Assembly: GCA_002684875.1 (NCBI GenBank)
Contig: NYVY01000061.1
Coordinates: forward strand, 12,551-34,386
Reading direction: 5' to 3'
Source of the DNA: Pseudomonadota bacterium
GTDB lineage: Bacteria > Pseudomonadota > Gammaproteobacteria > Burkholderiales > Burkholderiaceae_A
DNA: 21,836 nt
Positions 19,061 to 21,836 of this stretch are shown here, piece after piece. How positions within the stretch are numbered: the first letter of the stretch is position 1; each line of letters begins with the position of its first letter. A model generated the notes under the pieces. That model saw nothing but the letters and a program-made list of their open reading frames with translations. It made no database searches and had not been told where the DNA came from. The position numbers and the translations under genes are program-made.

Positions 19061-20203
19061 TTAGTGTAACAAAGCTGGTCTTTGGGTTTTAAGTAATAAG
19101 AACAACCCTATAAATAAAGCGGAAATAGGGGGTAAGACAGCCACAAAAAAGGCAGGCCAAGTGTTTAGAATGCCAATATGAGACACTAAGCCGTTAAATA
19201 AATGAAAAATTATTCCAAAAAGCACTCCAGCAAAAATTTTCAAGCCTATACCTCCTTTTCTATTCTGAATAAATGCTGATGGTGTTGCAATTAAAATCAT
19301 TATCCAAATAAGGAACGGGTAGATTACTTTTTTCCAAAAAACAATTTTATAAGAGCTGGTTTCTTGATTGCTCTGTTCTAAATAAGATATATACTTAGCT
19401 AGCTCTGTTGCAGACATTTTTTCAGGCTTTATGGTTAATGCGAACAAAGTGTCTTTGGATATACTAGTTTCTAGAGCTAAGATTTTTACCTTTTTTTTTC
19501 GGATAACACCGTTCTCTTTTACTTCAAGTATAACTGGAGAGTATATTTCCCATCGATTTACTGGTTCTAAATTTTCGTTAGACTTAGATTTGATAAACAA
19601 CCCAAAGTTTGATTCAATCTTTCTTATTAGCCTGTTGTTTTTGTCAAATTCATATATTTGAATTAAAGATAGTTCACCATTGATTTTAATATTACCTACT
19701 TTAATTATTCTCTCATTTAGCGTGGATTTTTTCTGGTCGTTTTTAATAAAGTCTCTAATCCAGAGACCGCTATTATGAGCCTGTTCTAATCCAGTTTCCT
19801 TAATTTTAATTTTTTCTTTTATAAAATCTGTTGCTGGTACAAAAAATTCAGAAAGAAAAAAAGTGAAGATGACTAATGGTAAGCCACAAATAAAAATCAT
19901 CCTCAAGAAATTTTTAAAAGAGAATCCACTGGCTAGAATAACTACAAATTCAGACCCAGTAGCAAAACTTGAAAATGACCAAAGAGAACCTATGAGAGTG
20001 GCAAGAGGAATTACATCATAGATAATATTAGGCAAGTTAAGAACTTGCGAAAAGATAATAGACTCAAAATTAACATTTTTATTAGTGACATTTTCTATAT
20101 CTGCTATGAACGAAAAAAAAGCAAAGAGAAGCATAAACCCAACTGTCAAAAATAAAATTTTTTTTAATAAATCGGTGATTATATATTTCGTTATGATGGA
20201 CAT
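19061..20203 (-). CDS. lptG: LPS export ABC transporter permease LptG
   Basis: LptG pairs with LptF and the LptB ATPase to pull LPS out of the inner membrane and pass it to LptC/LptA. The 380-residue product has the YjgP/YjgQ layout: three N-terminal membrane segments (about residues 13-34, 60-80, 98-118), a large periplasmic beta-jellyroll-like region (about 120-285) and three C-terminal membrane segments. Recognisable blocks are LPNIIYDVIPLATLIGSLWSFSSFATGSEFVVILASGFS and the C-terminal FIQNRKGGIGLKIFAGVLFGIIFHLFN. The ATG is 24 nt after lptF on the same strand. No strong Shine-Dalgarno is visible. Confidence 0.94.
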   Translation of the reverse strand: MSIITKYIITDLLKKILFLTVGFMLLFAFFSFIADIENVTNKNVNFESIIFSQVLNLPNIIYDVIPLATLIGSLWSFSSFATGSEFVVILASGFSFKNFLRMIFICGLPLVIFTFFLSEFFVPATDFIKEKIKIKETGLEQAHNSGLWIRDFIKNDQKKSTLNERIIKVGNIKINGELSLIQIYEFDKNNRLIRKIESNFGLFIKSKSNENLEPVNRWEIYSPVILEVKENGVIRKKKVKILALETSISKDTLFALTIKPEKMSATELAKYISYLEQSNQETSSYKIVFWKKVIYPFLIWIMILIATPSAFIQNRKGGIGLKIFAGVLFGIIFHLFNGLVSHIGILNTWPAFFVAVLPPISALFIGLFLLLKTQRPALLH

Positions 20204-20227
20204 TTTTCAGGAATTGAAATTGAAAAG

Positions 20228-21292
20228 TTATTTGTTTTCATTGTTAAAAATTAGAAAACTGGCGAGAGTAACGATAATAAGGGGAATTAGAAACAAGGAA
20301 AAAAACAGATTGATAAAACCTTTGATTATTAGTGCCTGAAAAATTCCTAAAAAATGATTGGCGGCTAAAAATATTAGTACTGCAGTGAAAACGTGAAGAA
20401 TTTTAAGAGATTTTTCACCTCTCAAAGATAATGGTAAAGCTATAAAAGGCAAAAATAAACAAAGCAGTACTGTTCCAATTCGGACGAGAAGTTCCCCTTG
20501 ATCTGCCAAAGAGAATCTCTGTAATAATTTCAATGTATTTGTACTCTTAACTCTTTTTTCTAAGGTGTAGTTTTTAGGGGCAGTATTTAGAAGCATTTGG
20601 TATGTCTGAAATAAAGTCAATTTATAATTAGTAGTATCTTTATCAGCTGTTATGTCAACTCTACTGCCGTTTTTTAAGATTACCCAAGGTTCATCTTTTT
20701 TAAACTGAATTTCTCCATTAGATCCTAGGACTATTGTTTCATTTTTTGAATTTTTCGATAGCTTGACAAATACCAGACCAAGTTTTGTTGATTCTTTTTC
20801 AGTTCTTTCAAAAAAAACAACCTGTTCACCATTTGAAAATTGGGAAAATTTGCCAGCTGAATATTTTTTTAGGCTTTCCTCACTCTTCGCTTGAAATCTC
20901 AACTGGTCTGCTTGGTTTCGAGCCCAAGGGGTTGCAAGTAGCGTAGTGATTGCAGTAAAAATTACGAGCGGTATCAAGAAGGAAAAAATTATTGGAAAAA
21001 AATCGACAATTTTTACTCCGCTAGTCCTTAAAATAATCAGTTCATTGTCAGATTGCAGTCGGGAGAATGTAATAAAAACTGCGAGAAAAGCAGATAGAGA
21101 AAGTGTCGTACCTATCGAACTGAACGTAGAAAATAGGATGAGTGGCAGAACAATATTTGGGGGCGTTGCGCCTGAAGCCGCGTTACCAAGAAGCCTCACA
21201 AGCGCCATTGTGAGCACAATTGTGAATAACGCGCAAAAAATTAGCCCAGCTTGAAACCTTAATTCTTTTAAAATAGATTTTTTAACTAACAC
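20228..21292 (-). CDS. lptF: LPS export ABC transporter permease LptF
   Basis: LptF is the partner permease of LptG in the LptB2FG complex. The 354-residue product begins KKSILKELRFQAGLIFCALFTIVLTMALVRLLG, then shows the coupling-helix region FITFSRLQSDNELIILRTSGVKIVDF. It carries a periplasmic domain (about residues 125-265) and three C-terminal membrane segments with PFIALPLSLRGEK. The start is GTG at 21292. The N-terminus aligns well with the family there, but no Shine-Dalgarno is seen. It is divergent from pepA, which is the usual arrangement in proteobacteria, and is followed by lptG. Confidence 0.94.
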   Translation of the reverse strand: MLVKKSILKELRFQAGLIFCALFTIVLTMALVRLLGNAASGATPPNIVLPLILFSTFSSIGTTLSLSAFLAVFITFSRLQSDNELIILRTSGVKIVDFFPIIFSFLIPLVIFTAITTLLATPWARNQADQLRFQAKSEESLKKYSAGKFSQFSNGEQVVFFERTEKESTKLGLVFVKLSKNSKNETIVLGSNGEIQFKKDEPWVILKNGSRVDITADKDTTNYKLTLFQTYQMLLNTAPKNYTLEKRVKSTNTLKLLQRFSLADQGELLVRIGTVLLCLFLPFIALPLSLRGEKSLKILHVFTAVLIFLAANHFLGIFQALIIKGFINLFFSLFLIPLIIVTLASFLIFNNENK

Positions 21293-21298
21293 AACATA

Positions 21299-21328
21299 TA
21301 TAATAAAGGTTTAACTTAAAACATTATA
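21299..21328. promoter_or_regulatory. Candidate face-to-face -10 elements between lptF and pepA
   Basis: The 47-bp divergent gap holds two perfect TATAAT hexamers. One reads on plus at 21299-21304, which would serve pepA with a start near 21311. The other reads on minus at 21328-21323, which would serve lptF with a start near 21316. They point toward each other, so both could not be occupied freely. Neither has a convincing -35. One may be chance in AT-rich DNA. Confidence 0.3.
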
Positions 21329-21339
21329 GGTATTGTGTC

Positions 21340-21836
21340 ATGACCAACTCTGTTGCGCAAAAAAATGCTAAACCAAAAAGAAAGAAACTTACGAAAAGCG
21401 AGGAGATGTCTCAAATTCTAACTAACCTAAATTTTAGTTCAACCGATCGTCCGATCAGTGTATTGACTGGCGACTGCGTTTGGGCACCTATTTTTGATAA
21501 TAGAGTATCTTCAAGCTGGATATCGGAAGTTCGCGAGCTAAATAAATTATCAGACGGAATGATTGATGATGCGTTTAGATCTGGAGATTTTAACGGGAAG
21601 CTAGGGAAAACCTTGATGGTCAATATCAACGTTAAAAAGCTGAGGGTAAAAAAAATATTACTGGTGGGATGTGGTGCTGAATCAAAGTTCAGCGAAAAGG
21701 AGTTTATTAGAGCTCTGCATTCAGCTTTTCAAAAAAATTCCGAATTTGAAAATATAAAAAAAGTAATCTCCTTTTTTTCAAAATTAGATCTTGATGGACG
21801 GTCAGGGTATTGGCAATTAAAAACACATGTTGTAGA
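21340..21836 (+). CDS. pepA: Leucyl aminopeptidase PepA (M17 family), N-terminal part, cut by window end
   Basis: PepA is a hexameric zinc/manganese aminopeptidase; in E. coli it also acts as a DNA-binding factor. The frame is open from ATG 21340 to the last base (165 codons). The visible part corresponds to the non-catalytic M17 N-terminal domain: SSSWISEVRELNKLSDGMIDDAFRSGDFNGKLGKTLMVN, then KKILLVGCG and an EKEFIRALHSAFQK helix. These match the LKRGDLDGKxG...LLVGLG...FRKA pattern of the family. The catalytic domain lies outside the window. About 30 lysine-rich residues precede the conserved domain (KPKRKKLTK). A second ATG at residue 23 follows a GAGGAG but with no spacer, so the first ATG is preferred. 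Position opposite lptF supports the call. Confidence 0.85.
   Translation, partial: MTNSVAQKNAKPKRKKLTKSEEMSQILTNLNFSSTDRPISVLTGDCVWAPIFDNRVSSSWISEVRELNKLSDGMIDDAFRSGDFNGKLGKTLMVNINVKKLRVKKILLVGCGAESKFSEKEFIRALHSAFQKNSEFENIKKVISFFSKLDLDGRSGYWQLKTHVV

Overview
The window is an almost gap-free block of core chromosomal genes from an AT-rich (by eye) Gram-negative bacterium. Gene content and order point to Betaproteobacteria, probably a streamlined Burkholderiales-type lineage. The clues are a BPSS1780-family membrane protein beside a choline-kinase-like (type II) homoserine kinase, a lexA-imuA SOS cassette, pyrG-kdsA-eno-ftsB, the long cysteine-rich form of TrpRS in trpS-dapA-bamC-MBL, and lptF/lptG divergent from pepA. 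No mobile element, CRISPR array, tRNA, rRNA or phage gene is visible. No non-coding stretch exceeds about 125 bp.

Layout. (1) 1-1508, minus strand: lexA with its own SOS box, then imuA and apparently the first bases of imuB. This is the SOS mutasome cassette, controlled by the LexA it encodes. (2) 1509-3170, minus: ETF-ubiquinone oxidoreductase, which feeds electrons from flavoprotein dehydrogenases into the quinone pool. (3) 3296-7452, plus: pyrG-kdsA-eno-ftsB, linking CTP supply, KDO synthesis for LPS, glycolysis and the divisome. (4) 7461-8300, minus: Hsp33 redox chaperone. (5) 8421-13289, plus: PHP-family phosphatase/RNase, trpS, dapA, bamC and an MBL-fold hydrolase, packed with 1-nt stop/start overlaps that suggest one translationally coupled operon. 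(6) 13286-15077, minus: homoserine kinase and a BPSS1780-family membrane protein. (7) 15138-18010, plus: alaS and a TusA-like sulfur carrier. (8) 18013-21292, minus: a ferredoxin-reductase-type flavoprotein, then lptF and lptG, the permease subunits of the LPS exporter. (9) From 21340, plus: the N-terminal third or so of leucyl aminopeptidase pepA, cut by the window end.

Cell-envelope work recurs (kdsA, ftsB, bamC, lptF, lptG), alongside translation (trpS, alaS), lysine and threonine branches of the aspartate family (dapA, thrB) and stress response (lexA/imuA, hslO). All three convergent junctions are 8 bp or less, one with overlapping stop codons, so any terminators must be absent or lie inside coding sequence. 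Several starts are non-ATG (pyrG GTG, bamC GTG, MBL GTG, lptF GTG, tusA TTG).

I did not find a convincing undescribed system. The points most worth checking are the lexA SOS box and mutasome cassette, the pyrG start revised by a promoter that overlaps the upstream ATG, a four-cysteine iron-sulfur-like motif in TrpRS, and an exactly 12-bp-phased triple repeat in the hslO/PHP divergent promoter region.
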